In this document: piece by piece, positions 35,101 through 47,553 of the stretch | How the letters are laid out: the number at the start of each line of letters is the position of its first letter | Numbering within the stretch: position 1 is the stretch's first letter | NCBI GenBank assembly: GCA_036872755.1 | Contig: JAVHNS010000007.1 | Coordinates: forward strand, 558,001-622,000 | Length of the DNA stretch: 64,000 nucleotides | Direction of reading: 5' to 3' | Source: Orbilia blumenaviensis | Lineage: Eukaryota; Ascomycota; Orbiliomycetes; Orbiliales; Orbiliaceae | Notes under the pieces: model-generated | Database searches by the model: none | Told to the model about the DNA's origin: nothing | What the model saw: only the letters and a program-made list of their open reading frames with translations | Translations under genes and position numbers: made by a program

Positions 35101-35191
35101 ACAAAGTCAACTCTTAAACCGATCTGACAATAACCCCGTTTCATTTTTTTTCTCTTTTCTAATACGCTAAGGTCTGGGAATATTATTCAAT
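29133..35191. other. 6 kb interval without recognisable genes (IML1-LST4)
   Basis: No exon chain or family motif could be found on either strand; all open frames are under about 130 codons and compositionally random. Seen: a (GGGAA)-type microsatellite around 29868-29905, GGTA repeats near 29785-29805, a small inverted repeat (ACCATAAT/ATTATGGT, 30085-30092 and 30105-30112), and pyrimidine-rich patches near 33060-33120 and 34530-34560. The right half could hold the promoter and a long leader of LST4. No transposon signature was recognised. Confidence 0.5.
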
Positions 35192-38100
35192 ATGCTGGGA
35201 CGTCTTCTTTCGACAGCGATCTCGTCCAATTCCCCAAAGGTCCCGGCCAACAACGAGGCGGAGGATGCCCACACAAGGGCGCTTCTCTATCAGGCGAATA
35301 ACACCGTGAGCACCTGTAACTGCTCTGAGGAGGGAGGAAAGGGCTGTGTCCGTGATGTTAGAGTCATTATCGCACAGGATTCTGTCAATGGGGAGTCAAA
35401 ATTGACAATATATGATTCCGTCCCGATCCAACATCCCCAAGGTTTGGGGTCACGGAAAGCCGATGCCCCGGGTCTTTCAGCGGCGTCTTCCCCTCGGAGT
35501 AGGAGGAGATCTGGTGCTCGTTTGTCAGTGTCTGGGATCCAATATATCCCAAGTACTGTAGTCGAGGATGAAAGAAAGGTGCTCCAGGAGTGCATGTTCG
35601 GCTCATCGATATTAGCATACAAAGGCCCGAGTACTAAAGTCCACGTTCTGCCCTCAGCTCCCCAGACTACCGCGCCCAATGTCAATACGACATCCACAAG
35701 TGCTCCTAACACGCTACGGAGGAATTCGTTAAAATCACCGGTCATGGGACAGATATCTGCATCTACACAAGATCTGACAGCCAGCGCCCCTCAAGAGGAT
35801 ATCAAGAGCGTTTTAATCACTCGCACCTTCAATATCATTGTGCCTTCGTCGTCGAGTTCGGTTATCCACCAACAGCATCACCATCACCATGTATCTTTCA
35901 AAGTCCCGTCAAGAGAAGAGCTGCCAGTTACCCCCAGTAGCTCTGTGGGTTCGACTCATGGCTTTCCTTTCCCCAATATGGGCTCAAAGACGGGCACACC
36001 GCCAAGTGCTTTGAAAGCTGTTAAACCGCCTAAAACAATTAACTATGCTATCGGCTTGATCATCTCCATCCCGAATAACTCCGTCCACCAATCATCAAAT
36101 GCTCGCCCAACAAAACCACCTGGTGATGTCGAGTTTATAGATCCACTGGCTACCATTCGTCGACAAACCCAGACACCCCTGCCGGATGAACTAGCAGAAA
36201 ATCTTGTCGACAATAGGATGGATCTTGTGACCAGAAACTGGGATATCATTACCCGGACACTTAACGAGCTACAAGTCGTGGCGACAGATCGTATTACACT
36301 TGCTCTCACCGCCAAGGCCGCTATTTTGTCGCCTCCAACCTATGCTCCCCAGAGGAAGACTTCTCTGGACACAGCGTCCCTCATGAATGACCAAACCATC
36401 AAACAGGAGGTTGAGAGACAGCGGTGGAGAATTACAACGGGCCTACAAATCCCTCGAGTAATCACTGGCCAAGGTCGCTGGAGTGAATGGAGAGACGAAG
36501 CAAAATGGGCCGGTACGACCTTTGGCGGGAGAGATCGAAACTTGTAAGCAGCCTCGTTGCGTTCAAATATCCTTGCTCTGTATACTGACGTACACATAGT
36601 TTTTTCCTTACGCTGTTAACGGCTTTCCTCGGCCATCATCCCGACTGGTTAGATGTGCTCGCCCCGCCAATGTATCGCCGGAGACATGTTCAGAGGCAGC
36701 GAACACTTGGCAAGGAAGATGCATATCTGCCTTCCAGGACTGTCATTGTTTGCGACAACAAGCTTGTATCACGACGACTCGTATATCTGCTTGCGGCATT
36801 TCTCCCCGAGCGTTCATCTCCCACTACCCACTGGACAGGTGACTACACTTCGTCGAACCGTAGCACTGTTAGCGATGATGGCCTTGGACGTTCTCCTCCT
36901 AGCAAGGGGCCGGATTTCAAACGAGAAATCCGTCGCGTTCCGAGCAAACTCAGCATGGTTGAAGGTGTAGACGAGAATGACACACTCACGAGCACGTGGG
37001 ATGTCCCCAAAATCTTAAACGATCATACCAATGATAGGGACAGAAGTTCTTCCAGGATAGGCACTTCTTTACCGACACATTTTGGCACTGCGCAGCTACC
37101 CATTCCATTTTCAACTCGCAAAGCCCCAAGTACCACCACAACGGACAGTATTGCACCTCACCCGGCAAACCTGAGCTCCTCATTCAAAAGGGAGCAGGTT
37201 GAACCCCGCCCTGGAAGCAGCGGCTCGTCGGCTAGTGTTGGGCTCATGCAGAGTTTAAGACGAAGTGGTAGCAATAATACAAGTGGGCACACGAACGAGT
37301 CTTCCGGTGGCACCAACGCAAGTGGCTGGGGTAGCTTCTTGAGCAGCATATGGTCAAGCCCAAGAAGTCGTGGTAGCGCAAGCGTCGCTAGTAGCTTTGC
37401 ATCTACGGTCGCCGATGATACGAATGCAGAAAGCGGAAGGGTTCGTCGCACAGAAACTAGTTTGCCGGATCATATGTACGACAATGACGGCCATGGGTAC
37501 CCAAGTCTATACGATGCACAAGGAGATGAGGCGACACGACCACTTGCATTTAGCCCACCTACACATTGGCATCAAGACGGGATTCGTACACCGGGTTTTG
37601 AGGAGAGCACCCTTAGATACTCCGTGGACGATGATGGTATAATTGATGTTGATATCCCAATGAGGATGTCTGCAGTGCAACCAAATTTTGATATGGGAAG
37701 TTTGGGGGCTATTGGATCGTCACCGTTACCATCCTCACCTACATCGACTACCGCCGCGGAGTCAATGGAAAACTCCGTTATATCTCTATCTGCTTTGACA
37801 CTCCTTCCACCGTTCCCGCAAGCAACCGGTGAAAGTGATACCACTGGCAATGTAGCCGCGGATCTCGATCGGTTTCATCCAGATTTTATCCTCCAAGCTG
37901 TAAAATCCTATCGAGATCTCGAAGAGGATGTTCGCAGGGGGATGAAATCTGAACCAACACCAGCAATCATTCCCACCCCAGCAAACGAAAACGGTCGCGA
38001 GGAATCAAAATGGGTCGATATCTGCAGTACTCTCATTGCTGATACTCGCACGATGAAGATCAAGCGGCTGACACTTCGAAGGAAGAGGAAGCCTGTACCC

Positions 38101-38499
38101 TTCTTCTCGCAGCACCTCACTTCAGCCCAGCTTGTTGCTCATACATATATGAAAGACGAGCATGAGAAAGAAGAATTCGTTGAGGAAGACGTTATGGATA
38201 TGGAAGATTTGCTTGTTTCGGCAGTCGAAAAGGTGATATCTGAATCGCCCCCGAAGTCCGGACAGCCTTCTCGGACTTCAAGTGCTAAGTCACCGAAAGC
38301 GAGACCTCAGAACCCACGAAGGCGCACGGATGTGTCCGATAGCAAATCGGCCAATAACGACACCAGGAAAGCCGTTCTGGGTTCACTCGAAGACGTCGTG
38401 CGTAAAGTTGCCGACGATCGAAACGCTCTTGTCGAAAACGTCCTTACTGAGGGTGTAGCCAAGTGGCTAAACGAGCTAGAGGACGCAGGGGCGGTGTAG
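35192..38499 (+). CDS. LST4: Folliculin-interacting protein homologue LST4 (two exons)
   Basis: A 1083-residue fungal FNIP-type protein. With Lst7 (folliculin), Lst4 forms a GAP for Gtr2/RagC and promotes TORC1 activity when amino acids return. Exons are 35192-36543 and 36600-38499. The N-terminal part has EDAHTRALLYQ, then VRDVRVIIAQDS, the first strand of a longin-type domain. MFGSSILAYKGPSTKVHVLP is the most characteristic FNIP-N block. After long Ser/Pro-rich linkers come YAIGLIISIP, NRMDLVTRNWDIITRTLNELQ and FFLTLLTAFLGHHPDWLDVL (across the intron), then RTVIVCDNKLVSRRLVYLLA. The C-terminal part contains FFSQHLTSAQLVAHTYM and ends NVLTEGVAKWLNELEDAG. The central region is low-complexity Ser/Thr, a likely site of phosphorylation (inference). 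Confidence 0.88.
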
Positions 38500-39663
38500 T
38501 ACATCTACCCTCAAGTGGACCTAACTCTTTGATCCTTCAACAGCATCAATTCTGTTGCATTATTTTGGTTGATAGTACTACTACTACTACTACTACTGTA
38601 TCAGCTTTTTTTTTGGTCAAGTTTTTATATGGACGGGGAGGGGTTTTTTTGTGGCGTTTTCGTGATTGTGTTTTTATTTCTCCCTTTTTCTTCACCTGCT
38701 TTTCTACAAACTTTACGACTACCGTTCTCTTTTTTGTACTTCAGCGTCTTGTTGATTTCCTACATATACCAAGGGAACACGGTTATTTTGTTATTGTACG
38801 GGATTAAGGGATTTTTTACTTTTACTTTTAAGATAGGAGACGGGGTGTACGTGTCCGCAGAACTTGCGGCGGAGGTATTTTAACGACCGTTACGCAAATC
38901 ATCATCATCATCATCATGGCTTTTTCTTTTTTAATTACCAGCTATTAACGATTTTCCTTTTTTTTTCCTTTTTTTTTGTATTAAGTTCTTACCTTTCAAT
39001 ACTGTCAATTAGTTCTTCTACTTCTTATTCTTATTCTCTTTCCTTTTCCTCTCCTTATTCTCTGGATTTGTTATTTTATTTCTACTTGTCTGGTCGTTTT
39101 TGATCGGGGTTGAGACGTAGGTAATGGTCCTTTGGGAGGGGGGGGGGGGGGGTTTGTAGGAAGTAATGGATCTCTTTCTTCTTCTTCTTAATTCTCTCTT
39201 TATCTCATATTTTATAACCTTTATAACCATTTATTCTCATATCCTTCTAGTTCTTAATCTTCCTAATTATATTAATACGATATCAACCTGTTGGAAGCAG
39301 TATTGTAGGCACGGATTGTAATTGTAACGGAAGTGAAGTTGTGCTGTGGCGTAGCCTCTATTTTTTCTGTGCGCTAGGTATGTAGGAAATGCAGCTTGTA
39401 TAAAAGTAGCAATTGTAATCCTTTTAAGGCACAAGTAGAAGGGGAAAAGGTATAAAATATAATATAAAATAGGATAGTATAATATACAGGAAGGAATCCC
39501 ACATACTCGCCGAATATAAATATATAAATAGGATAGCAATGTATAAAAAAACAGAGGAAAGAAGATTTTTTTCTAAGGCAAAGGAGTAATCGAACAAGAA
39601 GTTTTTAAAAAAACAAGTAAATCAAAAAAAAAATACTACACCGCCCCATAAACAGTATGCTTT
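38500..39663. other. Convergent 3' region LST4 / UTP8 with simple repeats
   Basis: Both flanking genes end here. The stretch has (CTA)n at about 38577-38596, (CAT)n at about 38899-38917, and a 15-base G run at 39138-39152. T-rich DNA dominates. No gene is seen. Confidence 0.55.
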
Positions 39664-42652
39664 TTAAACCTCAATTCTCTCGAGAGAGTATGCACCTACA
39701 GCCAAGTTCTTACGATACTTGCTCTCTCGCACTTCTCTCAGTTTCTGCGGCGCTAGGTCTCCAAATCTCTTTCTAGTAACCGGTGGTGGGTATCCCATTG
39801 GCAGCACTGCGGCCTTCTTTTTCTCCCTGGCTACGATCTCTGGTTTCCTCTGACGGTGGGGTCGTACGTCGCCCGGCCGTATTGACTTTCGAGGACGTGC
39901 GGCGTGCGTTATAGCTTCACTATAAGCTTCCGCACGGCTTAAGAAGTGTAGCAGGGCTTCAGATACCTGCGCAGCGCCTTCTAGAGATTCGCATGTTGCA
40001 GAGACCTCGCTTGATAGTGACTCGAGTAGTAGTTCCTCCCTTTCTAATTCCTCGGCTTCATCGCTCACCGGCTCCGGTTTATCGATCCCGTATTGGATCA
40101 ATGTGTCCTTCGCCAGAAGTAGGCCCGTCATACCCGCTGCATCTACCGCGCTGGTAAGAAGGTCACAGATCAATCCCAGCCACTCGTTATCCTGGGGGCT
40201 TTCCGCTGCTTCGTTGATGTTTCCTGCGTTATCCCGTTCATCCGCGTCACGGAGGAGTTCACGCCTTAGAATACGGATTAACCCGGCAAGTTCTGCGCCG
40301 TTAAGGGTTTCTCTCAGGGTTCTGATGATAGCGGTTCTGGAGAATCTTCCTACGCGGAGGAGGGAGGCGCGGAGGATACGTTCTTTGACGTCGCTGAGGT
40401 CTAGGAGGAGTTGGGCTTGTTCTAATGCTTTTTCGACTTGTTGGGTTACTCGTTGGAGTTGTTCGTCGTCTAGGGTTTCTTCGTTGAGGTCCATTTCGTC
40501 GATGTCGTTTGTTGTGGTTGTGATTGTTGTGGTGGTGGAGTCTGTTCCTTGGACCAGTTCCATCATGACGATTTTGACGCTGGTGACGACTTCCTTCAGG
40601 GGGATGGCGGAACGAGAGGCGTTTTCGAGGAAGAAGAGGAGGAGGTTTAGCTCTGGGTCGAATTTTGTGAGGGCGTCGACGAAGCCGCTACCTTGTGCTG
40701 GGAGGTTTGTGCAGGAGAAGTAGCCTTCCCAGAGGAGGAATTTGAAGACGTTGGGGATGGACATTATGAGTTCGAGCTCTAGGGCGCCTGTTTCTGTTAT
40801 GATGGGCTTGAAGACCATGCCGAGAACGGCGGCGACGAAGGATTGGGAGAGGTTTTCTAGTTTTGGGTCTAGGTATTCCCCTTCTTCTGGTGGGGGGTAG
40901 AGGAACTCTGGGAGATCTTCGTCCTTTGGTGTGGAGCCGTTTGAATGGGGGGATGTTGGCTCGATATGGCTGCCATTGACGCCGTTCGAGCCGTTTGATG
41001 GGGTGGTTCCGTTCGCTGTTCCTGTCTCGGTGATGGCGTAGACACCTGTCTTGCGGTCGAGTTTGACGAATTCTGCGAACTCCTTCTCGAAGCCGAAGGC
41101 ATCGCCTTCTGCTGCAAGTTCGCTGAGAACTTTTAGTACATCCCGAGCGCGGGTTTCCTTCTTTACCAAGTGCTCAATCTCTCTGTCTTTTTCATCTATG
41201 ACTGTGTATTTCCTCTTGCTCCCGTCGAACTCTTCTTCAATGTCAACGGACTTGACACCTTTGCAGAGAGAGTCGAGGATGGTGTCCCCCGTGAAGAAAC
41301 CGGATTTTGTGAGCTGGATGGCGAAACATCCGTGTTGGTTGAAGCCAACTGCAACATCGATTTCGGGGATGTAACCAAGGAAAACGAGGGAGCTGTGAAG
41401 TCCCGAATCCTGTACTTGGTTTGTGCTGGATTTGCTGGTGGTGTTTAGAGTGAAGTGCGTCGCACCATATTTGGTGTTGTAGACACTGATCGCTGTTTCT
41501 GTGGATACGAATAGATTGCTGGAAGATGTAGGTAGAACGGAGGCAATGATGCTGTTTATCTCTAAGAGGGCTTCTGGTTCCGGGGCTAGTTTTGAGAGGT
41601 CGTATGTGGTTATCGCCTTATCGACCTGGCGGAATAAGGTACCAGTTGCCGCATGGAAAGTGAATTGTGACTTGTTCGCCGCCCCGGTTGTCGCCAATTT
41701 TATCTGCGCAAGCCTTCTGGCATGGCCCATGGAGGATGCATTTGATATTAAATAAAAGGAAGCCTCGACGTTGTTCTCCTTTCGGTTTGTCGCATTCAGG
41801 GTTACGAGGATGCAATCGCCTGGCTTAACCTGGTACCCGGCCAGCACCTCCAATCGGTTCTTTAGAAGAGTCTTTTTCGCGGTATTGATCGATAGAGTGG
41901 TGGACATGAGGAGCGGGCCTTTTGTCCTGTGCGAAGGCGTATTGCGACTGTTGACCACCCACCGTTCGACCTGGAGATCTGCGGATAGACACTGAATGCT
42001 GGCATCTTCGGATACGACGAGAATATCGTCTGCCGCAGCATCCTCACCGTCACCCTTCTTCGTACTACAAGCGATATTATGTAATGAAAGCACTGTAGAG
42101 GATCCGGTCACTGGGCGCGAATGCTGTTCGATTGTGGTATCCAGAGGGCCGAAATCTGATACAGGCGATGATACGACGGAGTTTGTTCGGGAGCTTCGTC
42201 GGATCGCCTGTTCCTTCCAACAGGATACAGAGCGGTTGTCTGAGGATATTGAAGCGTAGGTCCATCTTGTGGAGCCATTGGCGCTTTTGATGGACAATGG
42301 AGAGCAGCTGAACCTGGTGGTTGGAGGGGCAGAGTAGGTTGATATTATCCTGGGAGCTTGGACCTGATGGAATGAGAGTAAAATGTCAGATGAGTATACT
42401 ATTATCAGGTAGAATAGTAAATAGGTAAGTTTAGAGGCTTACATCGACAATAGAAACCCCATGGCCATCAACTGCGATAGAAAATTCTGAGCGCTTTCGC
42501 TTTCTTGAAGGTCCAGCTTGGATGTGTACCTGACTGCCATGGCAGTGGTTCGAAGAAGTCTCTGAAGAGTATTCTGTTCCCGAAAAGGGTAGAAGGGAGT
42601 AAGGATTGGACAGCGACACCGATGGCGCAGCTGTAGCTGAGGATATAGCCAT
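39664..42652 (-). CDS. UTP8: U3 snoRNP/t-UTP subunit UTP8 (two exons)
   Basis: A 969-residue protein assigned to the fungal Utp8 family, a t-UTP subunit of the small-subunit processome that couples rDNA transcription to pre-rRNA processing; yeast Utp8 also assists nuclear tRNA export. Exons are 42652-42443 and 42363-39664. The N-terminus has SRKRKRSEFSIAVDGHGVSI followed across the intron by VDVQAPRIISTYSAPP, the usual family opening of its beta-propeller. DDILVVSEDASIQCLSADLQ and ERWVVNSR follow. The C-terminal half is alpha-helical with ILRASLLRVGRFSRTAIIRT and LAGLIRILRRELL, then a basic tail. The identification rests on the opening and overall layout because this family diverges quickly. 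It is another ribosome-assembly gene in the window. Confidence 0.8.
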
Positions 42653-43289
42653 CTTTGTGTTTTTTTTTTTTTTTTTTCGGGAAGTTCGACGGGAACACAG
42701 CAGTTGTAGGAATGCAAGTATCTTCAAAGGAAAAATTCGAGTAACAAAAAAATTTAGAGCCCCGAAAAGATGCCAAGGCTTTTTCTCCAGATGTTTGTCG
42801 GTATTGGAATTTCCTGTTTTGGAAGATCTAGAAACGTGCAGGTCAGGTCCGTACTCCGCCGTTAGCAGCTCTCGCGTTGGATTTGAGTCGATTTCGAACG
42901 CGTTTGTTGTGGCCGCTTTGCTTTGCAAGATGGTCGCTGACCTCATGCGACTTCCCTTTGGCCTGGACGCTCAATCCTTACAATTCACTTACTACCTTTA
43001 AAGATACACCAAGGAAACCACCTCCACTGACGAACGAAACCACCAAGACCTAAGCTGACGGACTTCATCCAGCAACCTTCCTACATCCACCTTCCATCCG
43101 AACAACCTACTTCTCCTTCAACCCTTCAACAGTGTTCGATTAGATTCCAGCTAGAGCATATTAGAGAGCTCTGGAGTGCTTTTTACATAGAGAGGGGGAA
43201 AAGGAAAGACAGGCCGTCGGATGCTGCATACTATGTTCACAGAGCTATAACTTTTCAGGGCCTCGGACTCGCCCAGGGTAGCTCTCGCA
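42653..43289. promoter_or_regulatory. Divergent promoter region UTP8 / ELG1
   Basis: This 637 bp interval holds an 18-base T run (42660-42677) immediately upstream of the UTP8 ATG, and AAAAATT (42731-42737) and AAAAAAATTT (42746-42755), both similar to the RRPE core. Two ATGs on the plus strand near 43219-43240 precede the ELG1 start. Confidence 0.4.
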
Positions 43290-46200
43290 ATGGGCGGGAA
43301 GAAGCAGAATTCCATATCCAGTATGCTCACCATTCGCTCACCACCTTACTTTCTTTGGAGGGGGTATTTTTACATAATTATATGGGGTTCTCTGACAGAC
43401 TTGGCCTTGGTTAGATTTCTTCATCGAGATACCTCCCTTCAACAAGATCTCGAACTCGAACTCGAACTCGAACTCGAACGTTGCCCCGCATTCCGAACCG
43501 GAACCTGAGCCGGAACCGACAAGTTATGAACACTTCCAAGTCCCTTCGGTGGCATCCGAGCCATCTCTCCCTCCTCCTGCAGCTGAAGCTGTTCCTGTAA
43601 TGACGGATGCCTTGCTCGCCGTTTCTCTGAATGATAAAGCCCTACATCCGTTTTTCGACAAGGAAGCCCGTAAGAAATAAATGAACCCTGGAATCTTTTT
43701 TTTAATATATATACTCGTTGCTGGTCGATCTAACGGTTTCACAGGCAATGCAATCCAGCTGCAGAAGACGAAATCTAGCTCCAAAGCCGATAAAGAGCCG
43801 CTAAACCTTCATAAAATCCTCACAGCAGACGACGTGGGTAAAGTCACAAAACCCAGGAAGCGGAAAGCCAATAAAAAGGACGCAAATGTGGAGTACAGCT
43901 CGAGACAGAGTCTACCTAGTTCCGGATTCATCGAGGGGTTAGATGGATTAGTTCATGGAGAAAATAAGTCCGAAGGGGACATTCCGACACCTTCGCCGAC
44001 TCATAGTAGTGAATATGAGGATTCAGGCACAGATGAGCTGTTGGATAAGAGGGCTACGAAGAAGAGACGGAATAATACTGGGAAACTGATATCTTTACCG
44101 ACTCCACCAAGGTCTTCTGAAAAGGAGGCACCGCCTGCAGCTAAGATTACTCTTGTTGGCCCGCCGGTGCGATCATCGCCTCCTCCTGCTCCTCCTCCTC
44201 CCGCGACTATTGCACCAGTTGGTACCGACACTCCTCAGGCCCCGAGCGAAGGAACGAAAAGGATCATTCTCCACGTTGAGAACCAGATATCCATGACTTC
44301 CTTGCCAACCGGGCCTCCTGCACGTTCTGCTTTCGATCTCATGAAAAAGCCATTAGCACCAGCTATGGCCAAGACCAGAAGTCGAAGCGCATCCCCTCCT
44401 CCAGCTAGTACCACGGAGGGACCGCCAGCTAAGAAAGCAAGGACGAGAGGGAGACCGCGCAAGTCAGCTGTAGATGTGGATTTGTCATTACTGAACTCGG
44501 ATCCGCCGACCAATGCTCCAGACGAGAAAAAGCCACTTATCGTTAGACTCAATATTGGCAAAATCGCTGCAATCAAGCTTATTCCGCCGGAATCTCGACC
44601 AAAGCTTGTGGTCAAGCTAACTCTTAGCAAGGAGAAGCTGGAGAGGTTTGTTGTGAAGCCACATCCGTTTTTTGCAAAGGCTAGCGAAAGGCAGAAGCCG
44701 GCCGATGAATCGATAAAACAGCCTACAGAGCCGAAGCCGCCTGTTTTTAAGACAAATCCCTTCACATTCAAGCCTAAACCGAAATTCAAGATCGAGCATC
44801 TGCCGGCATGGCCGTCGAGAGAGAATACTCATGTTCGGAACATCAGCGACGAGGAAATAGTGGCAAACCCGCCATCCCACGGTCTGCTTAATATCAGCTC
44901 CCAAAAGGGAAAAACGAAAAAATCCGAGGTCACGCCAGCTGAGTCTGTTTTAGAGAAGCTGCGTGAAAGCTACTTAAGCCTGCACACGAAGTACTCTTAT
45001 GAAGATAACTCGAATGGGCCGCCGGTTGCTCACCCTACGGTTCGCATACCTGGACGAAAACTTCTGGGAGCAAGTGATATTATCAAATTTCTTCGTTCGC
45101 AAATCGAATCTCAGCGTCTTTTTGGTGATTCTGTCCATCCGGCTATCAAGGAGCTCATGAGAAAGATTGGGAACAGTGAAGAGCTGCTTACAGCGTTCGA
45201 CAAGTCTGACTGTGAAACACGGACCTGGAGTTCTTTGTACGAACCAACGGCGAGCGACTGTGTGCTGCAGACCGGACAGGAAGCTAAAGAGTTGGGTCGG
45301 TGGTTGGCGTGTATGAAGGTTACGGCTGTCGATAACGGAACGAACACAAAACCGAAAGCGCCGGTTCTGAAAAAGAAGAAGAAGCCGAAGCATGATATGG
45401 ACGACTTCATTGTTAATGAAGATGAAGACGACGACACAATGTCAGACTTAACGGATCCGGAGGACGCGGAGAATCTACCAACAACCGGACTTCATTTCTT
45501 AAAGGGCTTCAGAAATTCGGAAATCCGACGTAGGAGCAGGGCTACTGTGCTTTCGACTGCTAACCTGCAGAAAAAGCGCACGGGTTCCCCACCGGCGAAG
45601 CTACCTAATGCGATCATGTTGAGTGGTCCTTCGGGTGTTGGTAAGACGGCTGCGGTTTGGGCAGCTGCTAAAGAGCATGGCTTTCATGTCTTTGAGATTC
45701 ACGCAGGAACCAAAAGAGGCAGTAAGGAGATTCAGGAGCTTGTGGGGGATATGAGTCGTAATCATTTAGTGCATCAAGCCAGGACTCAGGAGCAGACTCC
45801 GGCAACGGATGTCGAGCAAACCTCTGCCAGCGTTAATTCGTTTTTCGCGAAGAAAGTGACACAGCCGGTGGTCCAGGGAGCCGCCCAAGGTGGACAGTTG
45901 AAGGAAAAGGCAAACCAACAGCAACAATCTCTCATATTGATTGAGGAGGCCGATACGCTTTTTGCCGAGGATGTTGGGTTCTGGCGGTACATCATCACAT
46001 TGATTCAGAAGTCGAGAAGGCCGGTGATTATCACTTGCAACGACGAGTCGCTGATAAAGTGTATTCCTGAGCTGGATCTTTATGCTATCCTACGATTTAA
46101 ACCGGCTAGCCCGGACTTGGCAGCGGACTACCTGCTTTGTATGGCCGCTGCACAGGGACACTTCCTGGACAGGGCTGTGATTCGGGGAGTTTACGAGGGG

Positions 46201-47553
46201 TATAATTACGATTTACGGAAGAGCATTGCGCACCTCAGCTTTTGGTGCCAGATGGCGATTGGGGATCATACTTGGTGCAGCCGATGGTTTTACCTTCGAG
46301 ATGACGTGGACAAGGGGAACTCCAGAAATGCAGCAGGCGAGGTCAAACGTTCCATAAGTGATGGATCGTACCTCCCAGAGATGGAGTCTTTCGGCCGGAA
46401 TCTCGTTATTGGCGACGACGGAAGACCGCTCGAGGCTGGTGAGGTTGACGAAGCTGCTGTGTGGAAGGATGCTCAGGATAGTGCTGGTGTTGATCTGGGT
46501 GATAGGTTTTATCATGGGAAATTGGAGGCTTGGATGGGGGCTCCTGAGAATACTGATGATCCCAGTGGTTCTGGGAAGGGTAGGACTCTATTGTCGGCGT
46601 ATGGCGATTATATCGAGTCTCTGAGTATGTTGGATGCATACCGGGGGGTTGGTGTTTTTGCTTACGAAGATGAGTTATATGATATCGATCCCACTCCGAG
46701 TGGTTTGAAGGATTTTAGGGAGGATGGGAGGGATGATGATAAAGACCCGTCGCCGGATGCTCTGCTGGAGGTCACGCTTGTGGATGCGGAGAGGAGGGCG
46801 GACCCGTTGTCTACGAGCTCTTTGATATCGATTACGGGGCAGATCCTTGCCAGGAATGCCCTGCGAGATGCTAGTCGGATGCATATGGCGGAAGATGCCT
46901 GCAATGCATTGTTCGTGCCGACAACAGAAGCCGGTATCGTGGAGATGATCTCCTCGAACCGACGATTCCGAGAACAGCACCGGAATAAAAAATCTGAAGA
47001 CCTACGATGGCCATTCGATAAAGTTAAGCACGGGGGACACTCGCAGATCGACCGAAGTACCTCGGTTCTTGTGGATACCATACCGTACGTTCGAGAGATC
47101 GCACGGTATGATCTGCAGAACGGGGAGATTGCAAGGGAGATGGGTAGTTTGATATCACAGCGACCCGGTGGTGGCGGTGGCAAGAAGCGCACTACTAGGG
47201 CGTCTGCTTATGCTTCTGAGGGGAGGAACAGGGGGGGTGCTAGGCCTCGGGGGGAGCAGTATTTTAGGGGGAGTTTGGGGGCGATGATTGGGACTGGAGG
47301 GGCGGGGTGGGGTGAGGCGGTGTTTTTTTATACGCCGCGTGCTGAGCCTGAGCCTGAGCTGGAGACTGAAGATGAGGTGGTGGAGAGGGTGGAGGTGCCA
47401 ATGGTGGAGGTGCAGGAGGGAATGCGGGAGGGGGAAGAAGGGGTGGAGATGGTAGAGATGGTAGAGATGATGGAGATGGTGGAGATGGTGGTACGACCTT
47501 CACGAAGACCGATCATCCATGACGATATTGAGGAGTGGTCTTCGGATGCATGA
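43290..47553 (+). CDS. ELG1: RFC-like clamp unloader ELG1/ATAD5 (three exons)
   Basis: A 1364-residue large subunit of the Elg1-RFC complex, which unloads PCNA from chromatin after replication. Exons are 43290-43320, 43415-43669 and 43745-47553. Residues 6-13 read QNSISNFF, a perfect PIP box (Q-x-x-I-x-x-F-F) for PCNA binding. The AAA+ domain starts near residue 715: AIMLSGPSGVGKTAAVWAAA (Walker A ~723-732), FEIHAGTKRGSKEIQEL, LILIEEADTLFAEDVGFW (Walker B near 824, EE instead of DE as usual in Elg1), and RRPVIITCND (sensor 1). The N-terminal third is disordered with AT-hook-like GRPRKS. Exon 2 encodes a Ser-Asn repeat from a CTCGAA microsatellite, and the C-terminus a Glu/Met/Val repeat from GGTGGAGAT-type units. 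Confidence 0.93.
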
